Below are positions 1 through 7,205 of a DNA stretch of 14,434 bases, piece after piece; within the stretch, counting starts at the first letter, position 1, and each line of letters begins with the position of its first letter. Under the pieces are notes generated by a model. That model searched no databases. It was not told the origin of the DNA and was given only the letters and a program-made list of their open reading frames with translations. Made by a program: the position numbers and the translations under genes. Source of the DNA: Elusimicrobiota bacterium (lineage in GTDB: Bacteria; Elusimicrobiota; Elusimicrobia; UBA1565; JACRDR01); assembly GCA_016207585.1 (NCBI GenBank), contig JACQPI010000105.1:1-14434 (forward strand), in the 5' to 3' direction.

Positions 1-2
1 CC

Positions 3-272
3 TCCGGGGATTCCACCCGAATCGACTGGGTCATAGTCGGCATCGGCGTCAACGTCAACAACAAGGTCGCCACAACTTTACGACGGGCCTCTTCGCTATC
101 GGCCCTGCTGGGCCGGCCGTTGGGCCGCAATGAAATCCTACGGAAAATACTGTCGGAGTTTCGACGCATATACCAACTATGGCCGGCCATAGTTTCGGCT
201 ACGGCGTCTCCGCAGCCCCCCTCGGGGCGCGGGACTGGGCAGCGACCAAGGAAATATCATGAAACAGCTTAA
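3..272 (+). CDS. birA: Biotin-[acetyl-CoA-carboxylase] ligase, C-terminal end (5' truncated by window)
   Basis: This is the last 89 codons of a gene that begins outside the window. The visible start reads IDWVIVGIGVNVNN, which matches the WVIVGIGINVN strand of the catalytic domain of biotin-protein ligases. It is followed by a small C-terminal region with ASSLSALLGRPLGRNEILRKIL, typical of the hinge into the family's last domain. The enzyme makes biotinyl-AMP and transfers biotin to a lysine of biotin carboxyl carrier protein in the cytoplasm. The final 25 or so residues are rich in Pro, Arg and Gly (ATASPQPPSGRGTGQ) and look unlike conserved family sequence. They may be an unconstrained read-through tail. 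The TAA stop lies 14 bp inside the next gene, so the two are probably co-transcribed. Whether an N-terminal DNA-binding domain exists, as in true BirA, cannot be seen. Confidence 0.75.
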   Translation, partial: SGDSTRIDWVIVGIGVNVNNKVATTLRRASSLSALLGRPLGRNEILRKILSEFRRIYQLWPAIVSATASPQPPSGRGTGQRPRKYHETA

Positions 273-1065
273 GGACCGGGTCGTGTTGGTGACGGGGGCC
301 TCCAGCGGCATCGGCTGGGAGACTGCGTTGGCCTTCGGCGCCCAAGGCTGCCGGGTGGCGCTGGCGGCCCGCAGGGCGGAGAAACTTCGGGAACTGGGAG
401 ACTTGCTCCGAGCGCGCGGCGCGCAGACCCTGGAGATCGCTTGCGACGTCCAGGATGCCTCCCAAGTGAAACGGGCCTTCGAGGCGACGATCCAAAAGTG
501 GGGGCGTCTCGACGTCCTTATCAATAATGCGGGAATATTGGAGCATGCGCATTTCGAGCGACAGCCGCTTTCCTCAATGGAAGAGATACTGAAGACCAAC
601 CTCTTCGGCGCCCTTTACGCCGTGCGCGAGGCGATCGCGCGCATGCGCCGGCAAGGCGAGGGACATATCGTCAACGTCGCCTCGATCGCGGGTCTGATGG
701 GGCTTCCCTATATGGCGGTCTACTGCGCCTCGAAATTTGCCCTAGTAGGACTGACCGAATCCCTCCGCCGGGAGTTCTACGGCAGTGGCATCACCCTGAC
801 GGCCTTCTGCCCGGGGATGGTGGATACCTCCATGGTGAGCGGGATCATGCGCGATTCGAAGCTGCGGCGCTCTCCCACGATCAAAACGCCGCAAGCGGTG
901 GCCCAAAAGATCGTCCAAGCGACCCGGCGCCGCTCCCCCGAAATCATCTACGGGGACATCCCGGGCGCGCTGATCAAAACCTCTCATTTCCTCCCGGGCC
1001 TGACCGACTGGGCGGTGCATGCCGTCGCCCGGCGCGGACATCCCCTCGCCAAGGCGGCAACGTGA
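259..1065 (+). CDS. Short-chain dehydrogenase/reductase (classical SDR)
   Basis: A 268-residue, single-domain NAD(P)-dependent oxidoreductase with every classical SDR landmark. The Rossmann glycine motif TGASSGIG is at residues 12-19, CDV with Asp63 follows, NNAG is at 89-92, and the catalytic tetrad is Asn114, Ser142, Tyr155 and Lys159 (YCASK). The ARR at 37-39 after the second strand suggests NADP(H) preference (inference). The PGMVDT segment at 185-190 is the usual cofactor-side loop. The substrate cannot be told from sequence; the C-terminal 60 residues are basic and variable. The ATG at 259 has AAGGA at 248-252 as Shine-Dalgarno. The gene overlaps the biotin ligase end by 14 bp and the next gene by GTGA, so it sits in a translationally coupled operon. 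A role in lipid or acyl-chain metabolism would fit a biotin ligase neighbour but is not shown. Confidence 0.9.
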   Translation: MKQLKDRVVLVTGASSGIGWETALAFGAQGCRVALAARRAEKLRELGDLLRARGAQTLEIACDVQDASQVKRAFEATIQKWGRLDVLINNAGILEHAHFERQPLSSMEEILKTNLFGALYAVREAIARMRRQGEGHIVNVASIAGLMGLPYMAVYCASKFALVGLTESLRREFYGSGITLTAFCPGMVDTSMVSGIMRDSKLRRSPTIKTPQAVAQKIVQATRRRSPEIIYGDIPGALIKTSHFLPGLTDWAVHAVARRGHPLAKAAT

Positions 1066-2315
1066 ATTATCTGCGAAAAATATTTAATTTAGGCAAGGAC
1101 GTTTCAAAGCGAGACATCACGGCGGCCGCGGCTATTTCTGCCGCGGCCTTTTTTCTTCTTGGCGGCTACGAAGTCCTGCGGAGTTCCTCCAACACCTTGT
1201 ACCGGGTCGCCTACGGCGCGCACAATTTCCCGGCGGTCACGGCGATCGTGCCGATAGGGACCCTGCTAATCCTCTATGCCTACGGATGGGCGCTCTCCCA
1301 GGTGGGGCCCAGGAAAGCGCTGCTGGCAACCAACCTGGCTTCCGGCGTCATATTCCTGTTTTGCTACGAAGCGATCGGACGGGGCAGCCGCCCCGCCGCG
1401 GCGGTCCTCTATATTTTTCGAGAGGCCTACATCATCGTCATCATTGAGCAGTACTGGTCCTTTCTCAACAGCACCTTGCGCGAAAGCTCGGCCCGGAAGC
1501 TCAATGGCGCGATTACGGGACTGGGCTCCTTGGGAGGGATACTGGGCGGGCTCCTCCTCTACAAGCTCTCGGAAATCCTGGGAACCCGCTCCATGCTCCT
1601 CTTCACGGCTTTTTCGATCCTTCCGGCCGCCCTTTGCTCGGACTGGGCCTACCGGTCGTGCGGGGAACCGGCTCCGGAGACCCCTCAAGGATTGAAAACT
1701 CACGACCACCTCGGAACGCGCGCGTTCAAGTCCTCCCCCCTGCTGGCCCTTCTCTTCATGTTGGTGATGGTGACCCAGGTGGTCTCCAGCGTACTGACCT
1801 TCAGCTTCCAGACATTCCTGGAAAGCGGCATAAGCCAAGTCGACAGCCAAACGGCCTATTCGGGACGATTCTACGCGATACTGCTCTCGGTGTCGCTCCT
1901 CTTGCAGTTCGTGGGGACCCCGGTCCTCTTGCGGGCCGTCGACATCGTCTGGATTCAATGGGCCATCCCCGTGGTTCATATGGCGGCGGCGGGCCTTCTG
2001 ATTTTTTCCCCGAGCTTGACCACGGCCAGCCTGGCGCTCCTGCTCTTCAAATCGATCGACTACTCGATATTCCGCGCCGCAAAGGAAATCTTCTACATTC
2101 CGCTGTCCTTCGACGCCCGTTATAGGGCCAAGGAAGTGATCGACGTTTTCGGCTACCGCTTCGGGAAGGGGGCCGCCTCCCTTTTCATCGTGGCGCTCCA
2201 AAAAGCCGACCTTTTCGCGGATTCCCTCTACCGCCTCATCGCTCTGGCAGGCTCCATCGCCTGGCTGGTCGCCGCCCTGCCGCTGGGACGCCTCAGCCGC
2301 AAGACAAGCCGCTGA
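1062..2315 (+). CDS. TLC-family (ATP/ADP translocase-like, Npt1/Npt2-type) membrane transporter
   Basis: A 417-residue polytopic inner-membrane protein with about 12 hydrophobic segments and no signal peptide. Several blocks resemble the non-mitochondrial ATP/ADP translocase family of the major facilitator superfamily. These are a YG..FP..TAIVPIGTLLILYAYG block (51-75), WSFLNSTLRESSARKLNGAI then GLGSLGGILGG (132-163), and KSIDYSIFRAAKEIFYIPLS then AKEVIDVFGYRFGKG (330-370). The last block corresponds to the family's EYSxFxxAKExxYIPL / iDvfgxRxGKs signature. Characterised members exchange ATP for ADP or import nucleotides in rickettsiae, chlamydiae and plastids; homologues in other bacteria have unknown substrates. 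The length is somewhat below the roughly 500 residues of the rickettsial proteins. Translation starts at GTG, overlapping the SDR stop as GTGA, with AAGG at 1051-1054. Family membership is fairly secure; nucleotide transport is not established. Confidence 0.75.
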   Translation: MNYLRKIFNLGKDVSKRDITAAAAISAAAFFLLGGYEVLRSSSNTLYRVAYGAHNFPAVTAIVPIGTLLILYAYGWALSQVGPRKALLATNLASGVIFLFCYEAIGRGSRPAAAVLYIFREAYIIVIIEQYWSFLNSTLRESSARKLNGAITGLGSLGGILGGLLLYKLSEILGTRSMLLFTAFSILPAALCSDWAYRSCGEPAPETPQGLKTHDHLGTRAFKSSPLLALLFMLVMVTQVVSSVLTFSFQTFLESGISQVDSQTAYSGRFYAILLSVSLLLQFVGTPVLLRAVDIVWIQWAIPVVHMAAAGLLIFSPSLTTASLALLLFKSIDYSIFRAAKEIFYIPLSFDARYRAKEVIDVFGYRFGKGAASLFIVALQKADLFADSLYRLIALAGSIAWLVAALPLGRLSRKTSR

Positions 2316-2481
2316 AAGTTTCCTCATGGGTCGAAGGAGTCCGGGGGGTGTCTCCTGCGGACTGATTGTCTAATGTTGAAATATTTTGACGTTAGAAAAA
2401 ACGTGTCTTGGGCCATGTCTTGTCGCGCGCGGTAACAACCCATGCGACACGAGCACAAAAGTGCCCGAAAAATTTTGCCTG

Positions 2482-2510
2482 AAAATCCCGCCGTATCCGG
2501 GCGGCGTTTT
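2482..2510 (+). terminator. Terminator-like hairpin in the TLC-greA gap
   Basis: AAAA (2482-2485) and TTTT (2507-2510) flank a GC stem: CCGCC at 2488-2492 pairs with GGCGG at 2500-2504 around a 7-nt loop, with a 2x2 mismatch between the GC and A/T parts. It could end transcripts from the upstream biotin ligase-SDR-TLC operon. The T-run is only four long and the GC stem only 5 bp, so efficiency is uncertain. It occupies the place where a -35 box for greA would be. Confidence 0.35.
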
Positions 2511-2518
2511 GGTATAAT
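2510..2518 (+). promoter_or_regulatory. Extended -10 promoter for greA-queG
   Basis: TGGTATAAT is a perfect extended -10 (TGnTATAAT). No good -35 is present 16-18 bp upstream; that space reads GCCGTA within a hairpin. An extended -10 can function without a -35. Transcription would start near 2525, giving a leader of about 34 nt before the greA ATG at 2559. Confidence 0.65.
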
Positions 2519-2558
2519 TCCTCGTCGTAAAATAGACTAAAAGCGGCGGTGCGACCCT

Positions 2559-3032
2559 ATGCCAGGAACCTATCTGACCCGAGCCGGCTATGAAAAGCTT
2601 GTAAAAGACCTCGAGGCCTTGCGCAAGCGCCGGACGGAGCTCTCCAAGGAAATCGGCGAGGCGAGGGAAAAAGGCGACTTGAAGGAAAACGCCGAGTACC
2701 ACGCCGCCAAGGAGCGCCAGGCCGAGATACTCCGGCGCATCCAAGACACCGAGGAAAAGCTCCAGAGCGCCCAACTGATCGACGATCTCAATATCCCGAA
2801 GGACGTCGTCCAGATCGGCGTGCGCGTCACTCTTCTCGAATCGGATTCCCAAGAGGAGTTCACCTGGGTCCTGGTGGGGCCCGAGGAGTCCGATCCCGGC
2901 AACGGGAAAATCTCGGTCTACGCCCCTCTCGCTCAGGGCATCCTGGGCCGTAAGGTCGGGGAGGAAGTTCCCGTCGAGCTTCCGGTCGGCAAAAAGAAAT
3001 TTAAAATCCTCAAGACGGAACCGGCCCTATAG
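2559..3032 (+). CDS. greA: Transcription elongation factor GreA
   Basis: A 157-residue protein of normal GreA length. Residues 1-77 form the N-terminal coiled coil that enters the RNA polymerase secondary channel. Its tip carries the signature GDLKENAEYHAAKE (39-52), including the acidic pair Asp40 and Glu43 that coordinates the catalytic Mg2+ for cleavage of backtracked RNA. Residues 80-157 are the FKBP-like C-terminal domain, with SPLAQGILG-type sequence at 122-130 (here APLAQGILG) and VGEEVPVELP (133-142). The protein rescues stalled polymerase and improves fidelity. It is the first gene after an extended -10 promoter. Its Shine-Dalgarno is weak (GCGGTG region). queG follows after 3 bp, so the two are probably translated from one message. 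Confidence 0.96.
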   Translation: MPGTYLTRAGYEKLVKDLEALRKRRTELSKEIGEAREKGDLKENAEYHAAKERQAEILRRIQDTEEKLQSAQLIDDLNIPKDVVQIGVRVTLLESDSQEEFTWVLVGPEESDPGNGKISVYAPLAQGILGRKVGEEVPVELPVGKKKFKILKTEPAL

Positions 3033-3035
3033 CGG

Positions 3036-4100
3036 GTGGCGCAGGCATTCACCCCCCGCCAGTTGACCGATCTTCTTCGGGCCGAGGCCCGCGAGCTCGG
3101 CGCGGACCACGTCGGATTCGCCTCCGCCGTCTTGCCATCTCCATCCCTCCCGGGCGGCCCGCAGGCCTATGAGGCCTGGGTCCAAGCCGGACATCACGCC
3201 ACGATGGAGTACATGGCGCGCGACAGCTCGACACGCCGCGACATCACCCATTGGTTTCCGGCGGCCAAGTCGGTGGTCCTCCTCGCTTTCAGTTATGCCG
3301 GCGCTCCGCAGAAAGCGGACGCGCCCCACGGGGCCGCCAAGATCGCCCGCTACGCCCTCTCCGAGGATTACCACGACGCGCTCCGGGGCAAACTTCGGTC
3401 GCTGCAGGAACGTCTGCGCGAAGCGGCTCCCGAGGTTCTGGGCAGGATTTTCGTGGACACGAGCCCGGTCCTGGAGCGCCTCTACGCCCGGACCGCGGGC
3501 ATCGGCTGGGTCGGCAAGAATACGATGCTCCTCTCCCGCCGACTGGGCTCCTTCTTCCTCCTTTGCGGCATGGCGCTCGACCATGAGCTGGTTTACGACG
3601 AGCCCACGACGGATCATTGCGGCTCATGCACCCGCTGCCTCACGGCGTGTCCGACCGAGGCCTTTCCAAAACCACGCACCCTGGACGCCTCCCGCTGCAT
3701 CGCATACCTGACGATCGAGCATCGGGGAAGCATCCCGCAGCCGCTTCGTCCGGGAGTTGGAGATTGGATATTCGGGTGCGACATCTGCCAGGAGGTCTGC
3801 CCTTGGAATCGTTTTACCGAACCCGGCCGCGTGTTCCCGGCGATTCTGCCCAGGCACGTCGCCCCCGAAGACGCGGCTGAAACCTCTCCGGAAGAATTCC
3901 GATCGCGCTTCGGGAACACCCCCGTGGAACGCGCCCGCTGGAGGGGGTGGGTGCGCAATGCCCTGCTTGTGATGGGGAATTCCGGCGATCCGCGCTACGT
4001 CCCCGTTCTGGAGCGCTTTATAGAACACTCGGATCCGGTCATCGCCGAACAGGCGGCCTGGAGCCTGCGGCAAGTGAGGCAAGCCTCGGGGGTCTTGTGA
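3036..4100 (+). CDS. queG: Epoxyqueuosine reductase QueG
   Basis: A cobalamin- and iron-sulfur-dependent enzyme that reduces epoxyqueuosine to queuosine in the wobble position of tRNAs for Tyr, His, Asp and Asn, the last step of queuosine synthesis. The 354 residues contain the DUF1730-type N-terminal region, the VDTSPVLER motif (140-148) with the family's catalytic Asp at 141, and GIGWVGKNTML (155-165). The two [4Fe-4S] sites are C195-x2-C198-x2-C201-x3-C205-P, and C221 with C248-x2-C251-x3-C255-P (FGCDICQEVCPWN). The C-terminal part (about 300-350) contains a HEAT-like helical repeat (NALLVMGNSGDPRYVPVLERF), as in long QueG forms that grip tRNA. The start is GTG with no clear Shine-Dalgarno, 3 bp behind greA, which implies coupled translation. 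No other queuosine gene is in view. Confidence 0.95.
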   Translation: MAQAFTPRQLTDLLRAEARELGADHVGFASAVLPSPSLPGGPQAYEAWVQAGHHATMEYMARDSSTRRDITHWFPAAKSVVLLAFSYAGAPQKADAPHGAAKIARYALSEDYHDALRGKLRSLQERLREAAPEVLGRIFVDTSPVLERLYARTAGIGWVGKNTMLLSRRLGSFFLLCGMALDHELVYDEPTTDHCGSCTRCLTACPTEAFPKPRTLDASRCIAYLTIEHRGSIPQPLRPGVGDWIFGCDICQEVCPWNRFTEPGRVFPAILPRHVAPEDAAETSPEEFRSRFGNTPVERARWRGWVRNALLVMGNSGDPRYVPVLERFIEHSDPVIAEQAAWSLRQVRQASGVL

Positions 4101-4135
4101 CGAGGCGGCCCTCATTTTTGCTACTTTATTGAGAC

Positions 4136-5503
4136 GTGAATAACCGACGCTCTTTCCTGTTGGGATCCGCCCTGTTTTTTGCGGTCGCTTGCATGCTCCG
4201 CGTGGAACCGAACACGGCCCTGGCCCAGACCCAGACGGATGCCGGCCAACGTCGACCCAAAGCGCGTGCGAAGCCTCCGGATCCCGAACCGGAGACGTAC
4301 GATATCCCGGCCGAATGGGAGAAGCAACCCGAAGAGCAGCCGCGCATCATCCGGTGGATGGTGCACCCCCGCCGCCGCGGGATGTTCGTCAACCTTCCCA
4401 TCGTAGACACCGACCCCAACCGGGGCATCACCTACGGAATCATGCCGATCTGGGTCGTGCAGGGAGAGACGGACGACCGCATCCGGCATATCCACGCGCC
4501 GTCCGTCACTTACAACGAGACGTTCCGCATCAACTCGATCTACCGCTACTACTACTACCCCACCAAGGACTCAAGCCTCCTGTTGCTGGCTTCCATCAGC
4601 CAAGTGGTGGACAAGGAATTCCTGGCTCAATACGACGACTTCCGGCTGCTGGGAACGAGCTTCTTGACGCGGTTCAAGCTGCAGAGCAACATCAACGGCG
4701 CCGGACGGTTTTACGGGATAGGCCCGAACACCCCCTCCTCGGGCGAGTCCAACTACGTCAACGACACGCTAAACATGTCTCTGCTGTTCGGTTTTCCCGT
4801 CTATAAGGACAGCCGCTGGTACATACACGCCTCCCAGGCCCTCAACGGCCAGAAGGTATCCAACGGCCCCGTGGACGCCCTGCCGGACATCGATAAGCTA
4901 TACCCCCTTGTAGCGCCCGCCCATCGCCACCAAAGCTCCGTGGCGCGGCTCGCCCTGAACTACGACTCCAGGGACAATCCTATCACGACGGCGCAAGGCG
5001 CCTACGCGGACTTCTTTTGGGAGACATCCCAGCGGCGTTTCGCCAGCGAATACACCTACCGGCACTTCGGAACCGACCTGCGCTATTTCCATAGAAGCCG
5101 CCGCGAACCGCGCCTTGCCACCGCCGGCCGCATCCGCTTCCAACAGATGCTGGGAGAGGGCCTTCCCTTCTGGCTCCTGCCCCAGTTGGGCGGCAAGTAC
5201 GTCCACCGCGCCTACGGAGAGGGCCGGTACGTCGACTACGGCCTGCTCGTCGCCTCGCTGGAGGAGCGCTTCACCCTCTTCGAGATAAAGACGGCCGGAG
5301 TAAAAACTTCCTATGAATTGGACCCGTTCACGGAGCTGGGGACCGTCTTCGACGCGCCGGGAAAGCTGGCCCGCAAATACATGCGCCCGGTCTACGGAGC
5401 GTCGCTTCGGGCCGTCGCGCCGCCTCAGGTCGTGGGATCGGTCGATTTCGGAGTGGGACAGGAAGGCCTGTCGGTCTTCATGGACGTCAACTACTCTTTC
5501 TAG
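4136..5503 (+). CDS. BamA/TamA-type outer-membrane beta-barrel protein (surface antigen D15 family, no POTRA)
   Basis: A 455-residue exported protein. Residues 1-30 form a signal peptide: basic NNRR, a hydrophobic core from LLG to CML, and a likely cut after TALA-30. A short charged, Pro-rich linker (31-75) leads to an alternating aromatic/hydrophobic pattern through to the C-terminal VFMDVNYSF. The final Phe is the usual recognition residue of the BAM machinery. Motifs such as NLPIVDTDPNRGITYGIMP (85-103), LALNYDSRDNPITTAQGAY (270-288) and FTELGTVF match the barrel of the bacterial surface antigen (D15) family. No POTRA repeats precede the barrel, so this is not the essential BamA. Its substrate or passenger is unknown. 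The start is GTG, 35 bp behind queG, with only GAG as a weak ribosome site. Its TAG stop overlaps the stop of the convergent fixX. Confidence 0.75.
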   Translation: MNNRRSFLLGSALFFAVACMLRVEPNTALAQTQTDAGQRRPKARAKPPDPEPETYDIPAEWEKQPEEQPRIIRWMVHPRRRGMFVNLPIVDTDPNRGITYGIMPIWVVQGETDDRIRHIHAPSVTYNETFRINSIYRYYYYPTKDSSLLLLASISQVVDKEFLAQYDDFRLLGTSFLTRFKLQSNINGAGRFYGIGPNTPSSGESNYVNDTLNMSLLFGFPVYKDSRWYIHASQALNGQKVSNGPVDALPDIDKLYPLVAPAHRHQSSVARLALNYDSRDNPITTAQGAYADFFWETSQRRFASEYTYRHFGTDLRYFHRSRREPRLATAGRIRFQQMLGEGLPFWLLPQLGGKYVHRAYGEGRYVDYGLLVASLEERFTLFEIKTAGVKTSYELDPFTELGTVFDAPGKLARKYMRPVYGASLRAVAPPQVVGSVDFGVGQEGLSVFMDVNYSF

Positions 5504-5841
5504 CCGTATTTGTATTTGACCCCGAAGCCGCCCGCGGGCCAATCGCAGGCGATGTTGTCGAAGGGGCACAACATGCGGCAGGCGCCGCACTCGATGCAGT
5601 TCTCGTAGGCGACCAGAATCTTTTTCTGGGCGTCCTCCCATTCATACACCTTGGCCGGGCAGACCGTGACGCAGGGTTTGTCCGCGCAACGCGTCGCGCA
5701 CGGGGATTCGGGGCCCCCGTCGCGCAGGGCGATATGCGGTTTTGGAGATTTTTTATAATCGAGATAGCCCAGTTTGGCCTCGACCGTCTCCGCGCCTTCC
5801 GGCAGCGCGACCTCGTGCTTAAACGTCTCGGAGACGCTCAT
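5500..5841 (-). CDS. fixX: FixX/EtfX ferredoxin-like protein
   Basis: A 113-residue cytoplasmic iron-sulfur protein. C57-x3-C61-P-AKVYEW and C82-x2-C85-x2-C88-x3-C92-P, ending PAGGFGVKYKYG, match the FixX/ETF-quinone oxidoreductase ferredoxin domain (CPAKxYE...CxECGxCR...GGFG). Extra cysteines at 48, 52 and 99 leave room for two [4Fe-4S] clusters, though one is certain at most. FixX passes electrons between the FixC flavin and quinone or ferredoxin in FixABCX/EtfABCX systems. I chose the ATG at 5839-5841 because FixX homology begins there; it overlaps the fixC TGA by one base (TGATG), so translation is coupled. An in-frame extension upstream to 6066 would run through fixC and has no family similarity. 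The stop shares a CTAG with the convergent barrel gene. Confidence 0.9.
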   Translation of the reverse strand: MSVSETFKHEVALPEGAETVEAKLGYLDYKKSPKPHIALRDGGPESPCATRCADKPCVTVCPAKVYEWEDAQKKILVAYENCIECGACRMLCPFDNIACDWPAGGFGVKYKYG

Positions 5842-7139
5842 CAGATCGCCGCCTTGCGTATCGGCCAGAGCTCTTTGGCGACGCGCAAGAAACCCCGCTT
5901 GCGCACCAGCGCGATCGCCTGCTTGAGATGCTCCTTCTTGGGGCGCCCATCCACGCTGAAGCGCAGATAGGCGAGGTCGTTGGCGAGGCGAGGATAGAAA
6001 TCCAGGAAGCCCTCGCTTCGCTCGACGGCGGCCTCCAAGTCCTTGACCTCCTCGAGATCGGACCATACATAGGAGCGCCGAAGCTTGTCAACGTAAGACG
6101 AAAGGGTCGCCCCGGAGAAGTCGCCTTTTATTTTAGCCTCGACCACAGTCTCCCCGGCGAGCCGGCCGGACGTCATCGCCAGGTTGGAGCCCTCCCGGTA
6201 AGCCGCATTGACCATCTGGGCCGCGTCCCCCGCCGTCAAAAAGCCGTCCGCCGCCAAAGGCGGCATGGATTTGAATCCCCCCTCCGGGATGAGATGCGCC
6301 GAATACTCCAGCGTCTTCGCTCCGGAAATCAACTTCTTAATATAGGGATGCCGCTTGACGCGCTCGAGATGATCCGAAGGCCGTATCCCTTTTTTCTGGT
6401 AATCCGATAATTTGCACCCGACACCCAGAGAAAGGGAGTCCTTGTTGGTATAGATAAAAACGTACCCCAGCATCCCCTCGGTGATCGACCCGAAGAGTTC
6501 CATCGTCGCGCCCTGTCCCGGCTCCAACGCGAAGCGGTCCTCGATCTTCTCGGCGGGAAGCCCCAGGACCTCCTTGGCGCCCAGCGCGACCTCCGCGGGC
6601 CGAAGCTCTTTTCGAAAACCGGCCTTCTGCGCCACGATCGAGTTGACGCCGTCGCAGGCGATAACGACAGAAGCGCGGAGCTCGTCCCCCTCGCTCGTTC
6701 GGATGCCGACGATGCCGCCGTTCTCGCGAACGACGTCCTCGACCTTGACCCCGGCGTACACCTCGGCTCCCGCCTCGGCGGCCTTTTCGGCGTACCAGCG
6801 GTCGAAACGCACGCGGATGATCGTATAGCAGTTCGGCACCCCTTCCAGGAATTTTTGGGACCGGTAGCCCACCGTCACCCACGAGTCCTCGGTGGTGATG
6901 CACGTCTTCTGCTCCACGATAGGCCGCTCCAGAGCCGCCTCCGGGTCCTTCCAGAAGTCGGGAATGATCTCGTGGAGCATCCGGCTGTACAGGACGGCGC
7001 CCTGCACGTTCTTGGCGCCGGGGTACTCTCCGCGTTCGAGGATAACGACCTTGAGGCCGGCCCGAGCCATCGCAATGGCCGCGCTGACCCCGGCCGGGCC
7101 CGCGCCTACGACGATCGCGTCAAAAGCGTCATCCGCCAT
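5841..7139 (-). CDS. fixC: FixC/EtfC, electron-transfer flavoprotein:quinone oxidoreductase-type flavoprotein
   Basis: A 432-residue FAD enzyme of the geranylgeranyl reductase/ETF-QO superfamily. The dinucleotide-binding motif VVGAGPAGVSAA spans 10-21, LERGEYPGAKNVQG (35-47) is the FixC-type second FAD contact, and the second FAD motif FLTAGDAAQMVN is at 300-311, followed by the NxAMTSGR stretch. The length suits FixC rather than full ETF-QO, whose ferredoxin domain here is the separate FixX. FixC accepts electrons from the FixAB (ETF) flavoprotein and reduces quinone; in some organisms the complex bifurcates electrons from NADH to quinone and ferredoxin or flavodoxin. No FixA/FixB is in the window. 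The ATG has no Shine-Dalgarno (CTCCCTTT precedes it on the coding strand). A 66-bp gap separates it from the receiver gene, with no clear promoter. Confidence 0.92.
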   Translation of the reverse strand: MADDAFDAIVVGAGPAGVSAAIAMARAGLKVVILERGEYPGAKNVQGAVLYSRMLHEIIPDFWKDPEAALERPIVEQKTCITTEDSWVTVGYRSQKFLEGVPNCYTIIRVRFDRWYAEKAAEAGAEVYAGVKVEDVVRENGGIVGIRTSEGDELRASVVIACDGVNSIVAQKAGFRKELRPAEVALGAKEVLGLPAEKIEDRFALEPGQGATMELFGSITEGMLGYVFIYTNKDSLSLGVGCKLSDYQKKGIRPSDHLERVKRHPYIKKLISGAKTLEYSAHLIPEGGFKSMPPLAADGFLTAGDAAQMVNAAYREGSNLAMTSGRLAGETVVEAKIKGDFSGATLSSYVDKLRRSYVWSDLEEVKDLEAAVERSEGFLDFYPRLANDLAYLRFSVDGRPKKEHLKQAIALVRKRGFLRVAKELWPIRKAAI

Positions 7140-7205
7140 AAAGGGAGGGAATATCGGTCTGCGAGAAACGCACGGTTCACGTACGGCCGGGTAAAGCTTT
7201 GGGCG

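Noticed and set aside
1266..2327. Long minus-strand open frame (353 codons) opposite the TLC transporter
   Set aside because: Composition is rich in Gly, Arg, Glu and Gln with no domain or signal; it mirrors the codon pattern of the real membrane protein gene.
2336..2363. Inverted repeats AGTCCG/CGGACT and AGGAG/CTCCT just after the TLC gene
   Set aside because: The two stems exclude each other, the loops are long and no T-run follows, so it is not a convincing terminator.
5842..6066. N-terminal extension of FixX running back into fixC
   Set aside because: The extension is Arg/Gly-rich shadow sequence; FixX similarity begins at the ATG at 5841, which is coupled to the fixC stop.
7140..7205. 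Possible promoter in the receiver-fixC gap
   Set aside because: Only a weak GATATT was found with no acceptable -35; fixC is more simply read from upstream.
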